From NCBI GenBank assembly GCA_037367405.1, contig JAZKJV010002334.1:558001-622000 (forward strand): DNA of 64,000 bases. The letters are read 5' to 3'. Made by a program: the position numbers and the translations under genes. Within the stretch, counting starts at the first letter, position 1. Every line of letters begins with the position of its first letter. The notes beneath the pieces are model-generated. The model did no database searches. It was not told the origin of the DNA and saw only the letters and a program-made list of their open reading frames with translations. Below are positions 46,501 to 57,434 of this stretch, piece after piece. The stretch is from Ottelia alismoides (Eukaryota; Streptophyta; Magnoliopsida; Alismatales; Hydrocharitaceae).

Positions 46501-47439
46501 TTAATCAATTCTCTATTTTATTAGCTAATTTGTGGTACAATTATAGAGATGACACACCACATTTGAAAAACATGGCCATCAAGATCTTGAACTTGACTTA
46601 TGCATCCTCTAGATGTGATCGCAACTGGAGTACGTTTGATTCGGTAATGACTCTAGCGACCCCACCTAGTAGAAATACTAGTAGTAAATTATCATTAGTC
46701 ACAATTTTTGTAATATTTCTTATAGATCCATACTAAGAAGAGGCAGGTTGGAGACAGGCTAAATGATCATGTGTACGTTCGTTTCAATTCTAACCTGATG
46801 AAATATCAGCTTGAGAAAGGAAAAGATCATCTTTCCTCCTGTGATTGTGCGTATTTACGTGAATGGACTGGAGAGGTCAATGTACAAGCTCAAGATGAGG
46901 AGGTCTTTCTAGGTTTCGGATTGACTTGGGGTGCAGTGGCTCATGCAAGTGATGATGAAGAGAGTTTGGGGCTGAGAAGAAATCAAAGAGGTGAACGTGG
47001 TAAGAGAGCTTCATCTTCAAGCTCAAACGTTGCACCTATAAATGAGGAAGAGGAGGAATTTCTACCTGAAGACATAGATGAATAAGAAGATGATGATGAT
47101 GAAGATGATGAAGAAGAGATTGATTTGGATGATGACCTTGATGGAGATGAATGACTTTTTACTTGCTACTTGAATTATTTTTGTTTTGACATGTTGTATC
47201 TGTTTGTGAACGTTAGCTAATGTTGTGTAGCCAACATTTGTTCTTAACTTGCTACTTTTTCCCTTCAATGGCTTCTTTTTTAGCTCTTATAAAATTGAAA
47301 ATTGCTAAATCTATGCAAATTTATGTTAGAGTATATGTATAAAAAATAATTTATATATTTAAAATAATAAAAAAATCAAAATTGGCTAATGCCCGACTAA
47401 ATCCGATTAGTTTTCCGACTACCGACTTCTGCAATCTTG
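43505..47439 (+). mobile_element. hAT transposon (3935 bp), complete ends, decayed gene
   Basis: The left end CATACATGCAAAAATCGG matches the reverse of the right end (CAAGATTGCAGAAGTCGG). The 8-bp flanks CCATTGAG (43497-43504) and CCATTAAG (47440-47447) differ at one base, as for an old hAT insertion. Both subterminal regions are rich in GTCGACTA/TAGTCGG motifs. The element at 54929-55362 is a deletion derivative, and 38111-39555 is a truncated relative. The inside encodes a broken hAT transposase. Confidence 0.8.
44423..47154 (+). pseudogene. hAT transposase pseudogene (BED finger, DUF659, hATC dimerisation)
   Basis: Domains appear in the usual order but in changing frames. The BED zinc finger is TVTCKLCKKVVKGGGFRFKQ then HLAHHKGNVNAC (about 44535-44640). 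DUF659 is IPFNALTTKQFKHMVEAISM (about 45210) and FLKKAIKKISDDL. The RNase-H-like core is LKSVDASGETDIAEYIFQLE, VAQVVADNASTNVAAGRLLL and WWTSCVAHSIDLVLEEIGK (45470-45690). The hATC region is TPHLKNMAIKILNLTYASSR, CDRNWSTFDSV (46550-46640) and RLNDHVYVRFNSNLM (46757-46802). It ends in an acidic tail broken by a stop at 47084, after which the frame stays open to a TGA at 47154. Frameshifts follow KKIGCSI (about 45400) and RTHNFYLWAH (about 45765). No functional protein is possible. Confidence 0.85.
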
Positions 47440-47662
47440 CCATTAAGGGTTCATCAAGAGCTGAAGTTGTTAGTTTATTCGATGATGATAAAGAAAAGAA
47501 CGATGACAGCTCATGTAGTGATGCCCGAAGTCTCCGCAACTTACACATCAAAGATTGCGACATCAAGAACGAGCAACATGCCCTATCGCATCGCAATGAA
47601 AGCTACGAGTGCCTTCCACAGGCCACCAAAGATAGATTCCCAAAGCGTACACTCATCGCAGA
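47440..47662 (+). other. Exon-like stretch next to the hAT right end
   Basis: Beyond the hAT duplication the plus strand reads IKGSSRAEVVSLFDDDKEKN, SCSDARSLRNLHIKDCDIKN and FPKRTLIADGQLTK, with ordinary coding composition, up to a possible donor (CAAGTACATT). Across the hAT the left flank gives SKIEAI in the same frame, with no clear acceptor. It may be a host exon hit by the transposon. I recognise no family, and a chance ORF cannot be excluded. Confidence 0.3.
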
Positions 47663-49533
47663 TGGACAACTGACCAAGTACATTTTTCCTCCCCTTGCTC
47701 TTTCTTCTACCCCAGAACAAACCCATGCCCCTCCTCCAAACTCCCTCTCTGCCTTGTCCTCTGTCCCTCTCTCTACTCCTTCATCTCTTGTCGTCTATGT
47801 CTCCCTCACTTGCTCTCTCCCTTTCCATGTTCCAAAACATCTAACTTAGAGTTATCTTTAGGCATCAATATTCCTAACTCGAGAAGCTTAAGTTATTCTT
47901 GGCGTGGGAAGCTACCTCGAAGTTGTAAATCAGTTAAAGACCATCTCGGAAGGAAGATGTCTATGGACAATATCTAGCCTAGTCATTTTTATTACAAGAG
48001 CAAATAATCATTTCAAAAAAAATAGTGAAAACAGATAATTCAAAATATTTCTAATAATTATATGGTGAAATGAATATGATCTGAAACTAGAGATGTTTCG
48101 AATGACTTTAAATGGTATTACCTGCAGACTCCGTCAACAATATAAACCGATACAGGTTGAGAGCAGACAAAACCTACAGAATAAAGCGCCAATTAAAACT
48201 TCTAGTTATACTACAAACCTTTAAAGAAATAATTTAAAAAAGCCAGGCTAAAAAAAATTAAAAAAAGTGAAGCAATGATTATTCCTCAGTTTTCATCATA
48301 AAACCAAACTAACTGAATACCCTTATAAGTTTTGCAAATCACAGAAGCGAAAAACGCACAAATGATCAATCAAGTAAGCACGAAGACATGGATTTGCAAG
48401 GTTTATCTGTAACTGAGCTACATCCTTGGCGGCGGGATGATTCAAAACACTAACCATATGGAGATTTATATAGTACCCAATATAGACAAATATCCATAAA
48501 TAGACGTTCTCAAATCTTTCTAAACATACAGATTTCCCAAATCTTCTTAAATAGGAAGATCTCCAAATCTCCTAATGGAAGAACATAAGGGAAAAAAATA
48601 ATAAGAATCAGAACCTCCAATCAATTATGATCTGGATGGATCTCATATGCATGATTCAAATCATAACAATCTTCACATTGACTTGAAGCCTCAGATAGCA
48701 GAACTTCTGTATGGGAAGGTTTATTAATATAGGATTGCAAAAGAAACGAAGAAGAAGAAGATAACATTCATGTTAAGCAACTTTTATACAATACAGATCC
48801 ACAGCCCAGTAGTTTCTCAAGAAAATCGAGTGTTATCATGTAAAAAAGAGAAAACCAAGCATACAAAGTCATCCTTATGGGGCATTCTTGCCTATTCATC
48901 TCGCTAATTATTATTTTTCTCCCTATAATAAAGGAGTTACGACATCCATTTTCCATGGAAAATTGCATTCACATAGTGCAACCGTCTAAAAATCCTCCAT
49001 CTCAAAGGGCAATTCTCACAAGGTCATTTTATGTTAAAAACGAGTTGTATTGTCTACACAGAATCCACGGCATATTTAGGTAATATAGAAAGGTTATCAA
49101 ATTGATTAAATACGGACTTTCCGGAGAACATCTCAAAGCGTGCGCAATACAATCATCATCGGGATGTGGACTATAACATTCAGTTAGCAACAATACCAGG
49201 GGTCTGCAGATTCTTCAGCAAGTAAATTTTTGGCCAGACAAACTGAGATACTTTACGATAATGAGTCAACTCCAAGAAAGTAGAACCATCCCAGAGAATG
49301 TATCTTTGATCTGTTGGAAGATTATTTTGAGATGAAGTTGGTTGTGTGCCCGAGATGTTACACACCCTAATTTATTAATAAGTATTAAACACACAAGTAT
49401 CCCACGAAGACCAAGAATGAACAAGAGCCTTGTTAGGCTCAATTATATTTTCCACACAATATCGCTCATGGCGAAGAATTATCCCTGTTGCGCACCAACC
49501 TGATTGCCCATATAGAGCAAAAAACCGCCCCTG
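47663..49533. other. Non-coding stretch between hAT and MULE
   Basis: No gene or bounded repeat is supported. CT-rich sequence near 47690-47830 resembles an intron or untranslated region, and the rest is AT-rich. Confidence 0.4.
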
Positions 49534-49680
49534 CAGACATTGGAGTCAAATTCCCAAGTAGTACCTGGGATATTTTTTTTTACTCAAAAACTAAAGAGGT
49601 GTCGCATGTTGAACATGCGACACCCCTGAAGTTATTTTTTTTACCCAGGAACTACATATATGTCGCATTTTGGACATGCG

Positions 49681-49946
49681 TTATATAAGAAAGTGCCTGA
49701 AACGATTCCAGGGACTTTCTCATATGTCGCATGTTAGACATGCGTTATATAAGAAAGTTCCTGAAATCGTTCCAGGCACTTTCTTATATGTCGCATGTTA
49801 GACATGCGTTATATAAGAAAGTTCCTGGAATCGTTCCAGGCATTTTCTTATATGTCGCATGTTAGACATGCGTTATATAAGAAAGTTCCTGAAACGATTC
49901 CAGGGACTTTCTCATATGTCGCATGTTGAACATGCGACATATAAGA
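49681..49946. repeat. Four 64-bp tandem units, each with two palindromes, in the MULE subterminal region
   Basis: Units start at 49681, 49745, 49809 and 49873 with TTATATAAGAAAG. Each contains the palindromes GCATGTTAGACATGC and, roughly, TTCCTGAAATCGTTCCAGG. Related half-units lie at 49595-49625 and 49660-49680. A degenerate counterpart (TCGCATATTCAATATGTG) lies near the right end at about 53910. Confidence 0.9.
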
Positions 49947-50045
49947 AAAACCCTGGAAAATGACAGTCCAGCTCTGTATTTATGATGTTTTGAAGTTGGT
50001 TGTTTGGCCCGTAGTCATCTTACGACAAGAAACCAATACACGCAT

Positions 50046-53000
50046 TCAATGCACAAATACATTCACAAAGGAAAGATGTTGTGATACATCTAGACATTCC
50101 AAACATTTTATATATATAGAATTGTTTGTCCACGGATATACACTACATCTTTGTATCACAATAACAACTACAAGGTTACAACTCAACGCTTCTTCCCATT
50201 GGCTATTGTACAACCAGTGTTTCTCCCTCCAATTCACATGCACCTTCCCCCTCAAATTGATTGCATGTAGTTCCTCAAATGTGAAGCATTGTCGTGGAAC
50301 GTCTTGAAGGCCACCAAATTGTCTCAAGAATCGGTGGGGGAAGTAATACTCCACAATGTGGAAGTATATCAACGGGACACGCGCTCTCCAAATGCGCTCG
50401 CCTTCAAGACAGTTGGCAGGGAGACCTGCGCGGATGTCCTGGGTGTATGGCGTCCACAATATCTGAATGACAAAATTACACTGACATTAGTAATTATTTT
50501 GGTTGAGGTTGAAGCAAGTTGTGAATGTAAAAGTACCTTCTCGGGTGTCTGCATGTCAAAAGCGTCCCAGTATGGTCTCACCACGTGTGTAGGCTTTCGA
50601 CGATGGGCAAACGTCGTTGCCCAGCGGACTCCTAACGGGCGTCCGTGCCATTCTCTGCCTTCCCTCACAACTGGAGCAATGTGGGGGAAATGCTCTCATG
50701 CCCAAAGCTGAAGGAGTATCACGGAGCCTCCAATCTCTTCGGTCTCCATATCCGCTGCTAAACAAAGGTGTCTATATAGATATGCAAGTACTGGGGATCC
50801 CCAGCTCAATGTCCCAGAGTACTCGAAATCATGTAGATGAGGTAAAGCGATAAGTGATACCAACGATCCTGACTTGTTCGTGAATAGGACTCCACCAAGC
50901 AACTGCAAGATGTAGGCTCTAGCATGTCTCTGTACGACCATCTCGTCTGCATCTTCTGGCAAGTCTGAAAAATGTGTGAATAGCCAACTTGCTAACACCC
51001 TGCTGCCAACGATCTTTTCTGGAAGTGGCCTAACACCCAACAATTCCTCGCGTGTATCCGCCCATGTGGCTCCATGTATTCTGGCGAATTACGTCTCTAA
51101 CATCCATTTCATTATGTATTCTTGTAGTACGTGGTCGACCTTTGCCACGCTTACGATTTGGGTCCGGACGTAATTCTGGATAATCCAAGGGAGACCATGT
51201 CTCACGATCACCGATGGGGAAAAATTTTCCCCCATAAACCTTAAGCTGGTGCTGCCAGGTGTACCACTCTCCAACGTAGGAATCCACTTCTGCCCGACGA
51301 TTTGAAATGACTGCAATGGCGTGGGAACAAGGGATACGAAAAATTTGCCACTTATTACAAGTGCATTTCCTTTGGAGCAATTTTACGGTGTACTGTTTGC
51401 GACCACGAAAACCACTAGACGTCCGTCGAGCCCTGCTAGAGATCTCAAACAATATTTCCGACTGTACTTGTATCTGAGTTACTGTGTGCCCATTCGCGGC
51501 TGAACTCCGACGGTTCAACTCTGTGGATGCATAATGCGTGAATTTGCGCCCAGCTGCAATGGTTGCGCTTGCTTCTTCAGAATGTTGAATGAAGTATGCC
51601 ACACAATTGTAAAAGGTCTTCTCGATTAATGCAGAGATTGGCAAACAACGGGCATCCTTAAGAACAACATTGTAGCTTTCGCTTGTGGTCATCTGACCAA
51701 ACCTATAATCATCGTCGTAAGCCAAGGTCCATTGCTCACGACGACAATCATGAGTCGAAAACCATCTACCTGCTTCAATATTCCACTCTTATAATTTCCT
51801 CATGAAGAACGCGAACTTCCTAGTTGTCGTTTGTAATGCTGTTGCTTGCACCAGTGCTTTCATGGAGCCATTTTTGAAGACGCTATTGAAGTTGCTCGCG
51901 ACGTGCCTTATACAAAACCGCCAGTAAACAAAGGGTTCTAATAAGTCCACGTCAGCATCTTTCATAGCGGCTTTTATTCCAGCATTCCGGTCAGAGGTGA
52001 TACATATTGGTCCAGCTCGTATGCCGATTACCCTGATACGTACCAACGATAGAAACCACTTCCATGAAGGAGCGGATTCCTCGTCAACAATCCCGAATGC
52101 AAGGGGAACAATATGTTTATCCCCGTCAATCCTGCAAGCAATGAGCAATTTTTGTTTGTACTTCCCGTACAGATGTGTCCCGTCAATACTAATTAGAGGA
52201 CGACAATATTTGAATGCCTCAATCGACGGCCCAAATGCCCAAAAGCAACGTTCAAATCTACGACAAAGCGGTTTCCTTGGATCAGGATGGTCGTTGTATT
52301 CAATATCAATTTCAGTCCCAGGAATAGCAGCCTTCATTGCATGCAATAGATAAGGCATTTCAGCGTATGACTTCTTCCAGTCACCAAATACAATTCCGAT
52401 GGCCTTCCTCCGTGCATCCCAAGCCCTTTTCTTTGTAACCCAGTAGTTGTACATCTCGTGGATGTGAGCTCTACAACTTGAAACACGAACATTAGGGTCA
52501 TCCCTAACAAGAGTTAGCAACGACCTGGACATGAATTTGTAGTCCAACTGAGGGTGATCCTGATTAACTGTTGGGTTTATACAAGTGTATGCCCCAATAA
52601 CCTAGGAGATCACCCACAGTCCATCAAATTTTCTAAAATGTCCTCGTAAGTACCAAACACAGCCATTCGATCTCTGGGTGCAAAAAGCCGACCATATGAA
52701 ACTGGTGGATTCATTGACAATGAAGTCATAGTGTGCCAGAATGTGGTACTTCTTGACAGCATAAATCAAATCTTCCCTACATTTGAATGTTCTACCCTTA
52801 CGTATTTCGTCAACGACACCATCAAGTCTGGACTTCATTCGAATGTCGTCTTCATATGTTGAACGAGTATTTGATCCTCTAACCCCAAAAAAGGGTATAC
52901 GGGGTGTAATAGTATGCGTGCTTTGTTCATCAGCTGGGATCTCCTCGTCTACTGCATCATCCTCGACATCTTCGCTACCTTCTTCCAGGTCATCATCGGA

Positions 53001-53552
53001 TCCCCAAGGGATGAAATCATCCAAAGATTGATTAACCTGTCGCAACAATGAGGGACTCATGCCCAATTCCCGATCCGTGCATTGTTGCGTTGTAGGCGCA
53101 ACATCTTCAAAGTAGGGTTCCATGTTAGGGCCTACTGTCGGTTGTATGCTTGGCAAGATTGTTGGTTGTGTGCTACGGACAACTGATGGTTGTGTGTTCG
53201 AGACAACAGACGGTCCCTTGTTAGTCACAACATTGGGGATTCCGCTCTCAGATACATCTTCAACAATGATGTCAGTAGGCATCGATCTCCCAATGGTCCG
53301 AGCATACACAAGAACTGCCTCCACATCATCATCGACAATAGATGAAAATGATGGTTCTTCCCCAGGGCCTCGAGGGATGCGATGTAATAATCGGATCTCT
53401 TGACTGTTGGCATCCAGGTTGAACTAACGATAGACCAAGTTCAACATCTCATCGGACGTCATATTAGGCATTAGCACAAACCCCCTTACGTTGGTCGTCG
53501 ATCCGCCAATGAGTGAACCGCTCAAATGAAACATACAATACAACGGCTCCAT
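50046..53552 (-). pseudogene. MULE transposase fused to a truncated plant mobile domain (PMD), disabled
   Basis: The frame starts at the ATG at 53552 (MEPLYCMFHLSGSLIGG). A MuDR-type N-terminal domain follows (KGRTFKCREDLIYAVKKYHI, about 52765-52810). The MULE catalytic core comes next (ISIDGTHLYGKYKQKLLIA, ICITSDRNAGIKAA, CIRHVASNFN), then a SWIM finger (CTCNKWQIFRIPCSHA) and a basic GKGRPRTTRIHNEMD tail. It runs on as a PMD: EELLGVRPLPEKIVGSRVLA, RHARAYILQLLGGVLF, YSGTLSWGSPVLAYLYRHLC, then across a 74-base GT/AG intron (50536-50463) to ILWTPYTQDIRAGLPANC. The PMD lacks its N-terminal segment. In-frame stops lie at 53426-53424 (TAG), 52604-52602 (TAG), 51791-51789 (TAA) and 50698-50696 (TGA). 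A one-base insertion in a G run (51061-51063) lies near the join. Confidence 0.88.
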
Positions 53553-54081
53553 TATGACCTAATACGTGACACAATGTACAAGTAAACAGAATACATTCAT
53601 GAAGTGAAGAATAATATGCATATGATATTAATAATCATCTCAAGAAAAAAAATTTACCAAGTCTAAGTGTTTGCAACAACAGTTTAGCCCTAATGGGAGG
53701 TGGTGGCGGCTAGGACGGCGCCGCCCAATGAAACTACGGAAAAGGAGTGTTCCGCGAGGCTAGGAGTGATCAAAATGGGCGTTTTTGAGAGAGGAGGAGA
53801 TCAAAATGGGGGGTGGCGCAGTGGCAGGTCGCGGGCGGCAGGGAGGCACTGGAACAATCGTGTGGGGAAATGGCAAGGCCGATACGCGCGGTCCTTATTT
53901 AGGCCCGATATCGCATATTCAATATGTGTTATCTACATTGCATATTAAAGAGGCGATATATATGTAGTTCCTGGGTAAAAAAATAACACTCTGTAGTTTT
54001 TGAGTAAAAAAAAATATTCCGTAGAACCTGGGTATTTAAGTAAATCCCAGGTACTACTTAGGAATTTGACTCCAGACATTG

Positions 54082-54690
54082 AGGCATTCCCCAAAGAAGC
54101 CCAAAAACCATCTGTCCCAGAGCCCTAGAGTGGAAGCAAGTGGAAAAAAATTGACCTATATCCTCCAAGATAGCCGAACTCCTAGGACACTTGATCATTT
54201 CCGTGCAGATTCCTAGAAAGGTGTGTATTCATCATCAAATGTCATCTTCGCAGCCGCCATAGAAAAATCTTCACTTGCATCAGCACCTTATAATCTCAAA
54301 TTATCTTGCAATCAGGATTCAAACCGTTGAGATTGTAAACCCTAGGAATAGAAAAGGCCTCATATGCCTTCTTCATCAAGAAATGATGAAATAAATGAGG
54401 GGAAGCAAAATTGATAATCCGAAAAGGAACATAAAAATTATAAAACATGAAACACTCAGATTTTTTACGTGGAACCCAACTCTGTGAGGGAGCGAGATAA
54501 AACCATGGGAAAATGCCTTAAAAGGACAAATTTTCTATTAGAATCTCCCAATGAGTACAGGGGGTGTGGGGCTCCTTATGTAGCTCCAGAGACAGACCGA
54601 GTCCCTCAAATGGTAATGTGGGACTAAACATGAGTGGAGATAATTGAATCTTTAAGTGATCCAATTATCCAACTATTACATACTCCAACA
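54082..54690 (-). mobile_element. LTR of a degraded copia-like element, minus orientation
   Basis: On the minus strand the polypurine tract TGAGGGGAAG (54700-54691) is followed by TGTTGGAGTATG, the usual TG start of an LTR. Further in is CCCTCACAGAGTTGGGTTCC, similar to the LTR-like block near 8530. The LTR's far end lies somewhere between 54,100 and 54,330 and cannot be fixed. The sequence to the right would be its internal 3' region and carries no surviving ORF. Confidence 0.5.
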
Positions 54691-54928
54691 CTTCCCCTCA
54701 AGCTGGAGCTGACAAATATGCAGCTGGCAACAAAAGAAATATACAATACATCCTCACACAATACATCTGAAAGATACGGTGATAGACACTCACTCAAAGC
54801 AGTCGATGTCGATAGAAGACCTCGCGCAGGATGGGTCTACAGTGATCAGGTTGTGTCTATAGAAGAGTTGTTGCGACAACCAAGTCGTACTTGGAGTAGA
54901 GTCATTTAGAAGAAGTCTAACGCAGAGT

Positions 54929-55362
54929 CAAGGTTGCAGAAAGCGATAATCGGTACTCGATCGGCGGGGTCGTTGACTAAGTATTAATCGGCAGTCGGGT
55001 GACTAATCGGACTTAGTCGACCATTAGTCGATTTTGAATTTTTAAAATTATTTTAAATATATAAATCATTTTTATGCATATATTCTTTATATGTTAACAT
55101 AGATTTGTACATTTTCTATACTATCATAGTGAAACAAAAGCAATAATTGACTTTAAATATAATATTAAGCATATAAGTATAAGTTTGCTTATAGAAAACA
55201 AAAAAACTGAAAAAAAATAATAAATAAACTTGTTGTAAAATTCGATTGACTAAGCCGAGTAGTCGACCCCATTAGTCGGGTCGACCGACTAATGGTCGAC
55301 TAGGCCTAGTCGAGTCAGCTACCCCCACCCCCCCGAGTAGTCGGCCAAATTTTATAAGCTTG
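54929..55362. mobile_element. Deletion derivative of the hAT family (434 bp)
   Basis: The ends CAAGGTTGCAGAAAGCG and CAAGCTTATAAAATTTGG (reverse of right) and internal TTAGTCGACC/GGTCGACTA repeats match the hAT at 43505-47439. The flanks CGCAGAGT and AGCGGAGT agree at 6 of 8 bases. It has no ORF and lies in the internal remnant of the LTR element. Confidence 0.65.
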
Positions 55363-56487
55363 AGCGGAGTAGAAATTCAGGAAAAACATCTGACGGGGTA
55401 GCCGATACTCGGTGAAGATGACTGATAGCACTAGTAGTATGGAGTGTCGGCCTATCAATCGCTGATGAGCAGTAGAAGTCTGAAACGATCTCAGGTAGAG
55501 AAGTCCATCTGACTGATGTCAAAGTCGAACATCATAAGTAGACATTGCTTTTGTTGGGAATGCATCAGAAAATAGAGCGATCATCCCATATGCATACCTC
55601 GAGAGAAGAGATTGCTTTTATTGAGGAGCCACGAGAAAAAGATGGTGGATGAAATAGAAATCATGTAGAAAAATCAATAGAAGAAAAATATGCTATGATC
55701 TCACTCCACTTTCTCATATGCTTGACAGAATAAGGAATATATATCTCAAGTTGGGAGAACTAAAATGAAACATGTATTTTTTAATTTTTGCAGAAATCAT
55801 CTTTTCTTTCCCTATTTTGTAATTGTTTCCTTTTTTGGCTATTCTCCTTTTTCGTAAAGTTTTTTTGTATGGTAGTCTTTTTTCAAAAAAAGTGAATCCA
55901 AAATTAGCTCGAAGAACACATTTTTTTAAAATGTGGACTCCTCTTTCTTTTTTTAAGAGCCACGACCAATTGGGCCCTGAAAATGCAGCAGTATCGGACC
56001 CCTTTCTCCTTTTTCTTTCTCTTTTTTTGTGTAATACAGGCACATTGGACCTAAATCAAACGTTCCTCTTTTTCCTTTTTCTTTTTTTGAATAAAGCGGA
56101 CCACCCTATCTGAAACTCACTCGAATAGGGTTCCTATCCAGGGAACCCATCTTCTTGTGGGTGTATCGTTGCCGGTCTAACCTGGGGAAAAAGGAGTCAT
56201 TGAAGCTATCGATGTCCCCTTGGTTTGAAAAAACATGCCTCGAGGAGCAAAGGCTCTTGACGCGAAACGGGGGGTGAGAAAAAGCCTTGAGGTGACCGTC
56301 TCGGACCCCTGGTTGTGGTGTGCGCCTCGGATGCTTGAGGCAGTTAAGGCGAGGCGAGGCGGTGAGGCAGGGCGAGGTGCTATGTGAGGTGTTAAGGATT
56401 TTTTTCAAGTATTTTTTAAAGAAAATAATTAGTCGTATTCGTATTTTCATATGTTTATAAAGGCATACTTCTTGAGTATATATTTAT
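55363..56487. other. Remnant and low-complexity DNA
   Basis: The first 300 bases may continue the degraded LTR element. Then come T-rich sequence (55780-56100) and a GGCGAGGCGAGGCGG stretch (about 56350). No gene is supported. Confidence 0.4.
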
Positions 56488-56737
56488 CATTGTTCATGAA
56501 ATCGGTCGTATGGGTCGCATATGCGGCCGCATATGCCCGTGCAACATGCAGACTGCACCTATTTCATAAATCAGTGCATTATGTGCCATCCCTGCATATG
56601 TTGCCCGCATATACCCTGCATATCCTGCATATGGCCCGCATACTGCTCCTACAACTCCAACTTTTCATTCTTCTCATTCAGGTCCTTAATTCCGTAGCTC
56701 TCTCTCTTCCTTCATTCAATTATAAGAATATGGCATG

Positions 56738-56879
56738 TGTTGACGCAGATTGAATAACTGTATCTCTTTGTTATTTTATTTTCTTGTTATTCTCTTTATG
56801 TAATTTACCTATAGGCTACTCTCCTATATAAGAGAGCCTAGGGCTATGGAATAGATCATCTCATTCACGTTTCCCAACA
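56738..56879 (+). repeat. 5' LTR of the copia element (142 bp)
   Basis: It starts TG and ends CA, with a TATA-like CTCCTATATAAGAG at about 56820-56833 as the likely promoter. It differs from the 3' LTR at four bases, one near the start, two in the middle and one near the end. Confidence 0.95.
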
Positions 56880-57434
56880 TGGTATCAAAGCGACGGTCCT
56901 AGACCGGAGTTCTCGAAACCCTAACCCTAACCCACCCCACCCGCCGGCCTCTCTTCTCCCTCTCTCTAATCGGCGCCGCCCACCTCAGCCGATCGGTGGT
57001 CTTCTCCGATCTCCGCGTCGGCGCATCGCCTCGCGCATCTCGCGCGCCTCGCGCCTGCGGTGCCCCTGCATCGCGCGTCGCCTTGCGCATCGCCTAGCCC
57101 ATCTTGCGCATTGCGCATCGCGATCTCGAGGCCTCGCGCGCTTTGCTCCTCTGTGCGACTGTGCGCACTTCCACGCGCACTGTTGCACACCTCAGCGTGC
57201 GCCACTGCACGCAATAGCGCACAGTTGCGTGCGCCAGTGCGCGCGTGATCCTCCAGTTGCGTGCGCGCGTGCTCCCTGCACGTGCCCACGTGCCCTAAGC
57301 CCCAAAACCCTAGGGCACACAGCTTGATTTACATGGGGTTAGTTGCTTGACGTCTACACACGCAACTAATCCCGTCTATGTCATTGTAGACAAAGATTAT
57401 CTTCTCTCAGTCACTCCAGTCTTCCGTCTCCAGT
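56880..57434 (+). other. Leader of the copia element
   Basis: The primer binding site is followed by about 540 bases of GC-rich, CGCG-dense untranslated leader with no useful ORF. The CG density contrasts with the rest of the element. Confidence 0.8.

Larger units (their letters stand above)
49543..54072 (-). mobile_element. Complete MULE (4530 bp) carrying a transposase-PMD frame
   Basis: Inverted ends start GAGTCAAATTCCCAAGTAGT (left) and GAGTCAAATTCCTAAGTAGT (reverse of right). They extend, with one 30-base insertion in the right arm, through TTTTTTTTACTCAAAAACTA to the CCCAGGAACTACATATA segment (over 100 bases). Perfect 9-bp duplications CAGACATTG lie at 49534-49542 and 54073-54081. Inside are the minus-strand gene (50046-53552) and a subterminal array of 64-base palindromic units next to the left TIR. 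The ends look competent, but the gene does not. Confidence 0.92.

Noticed and set aside
49681..49946. CRISPR-like regular array
   Set aside because: There are no unique spacers, whole 64-bp units are repeated, and the array lies inside a plant MULE.
55714..56113. Lys/Phe-rich ORFs of about 100 codons on both strands
   Set aside because: They arise from T-rich low-complexity sequence and have no domain or splice structure.
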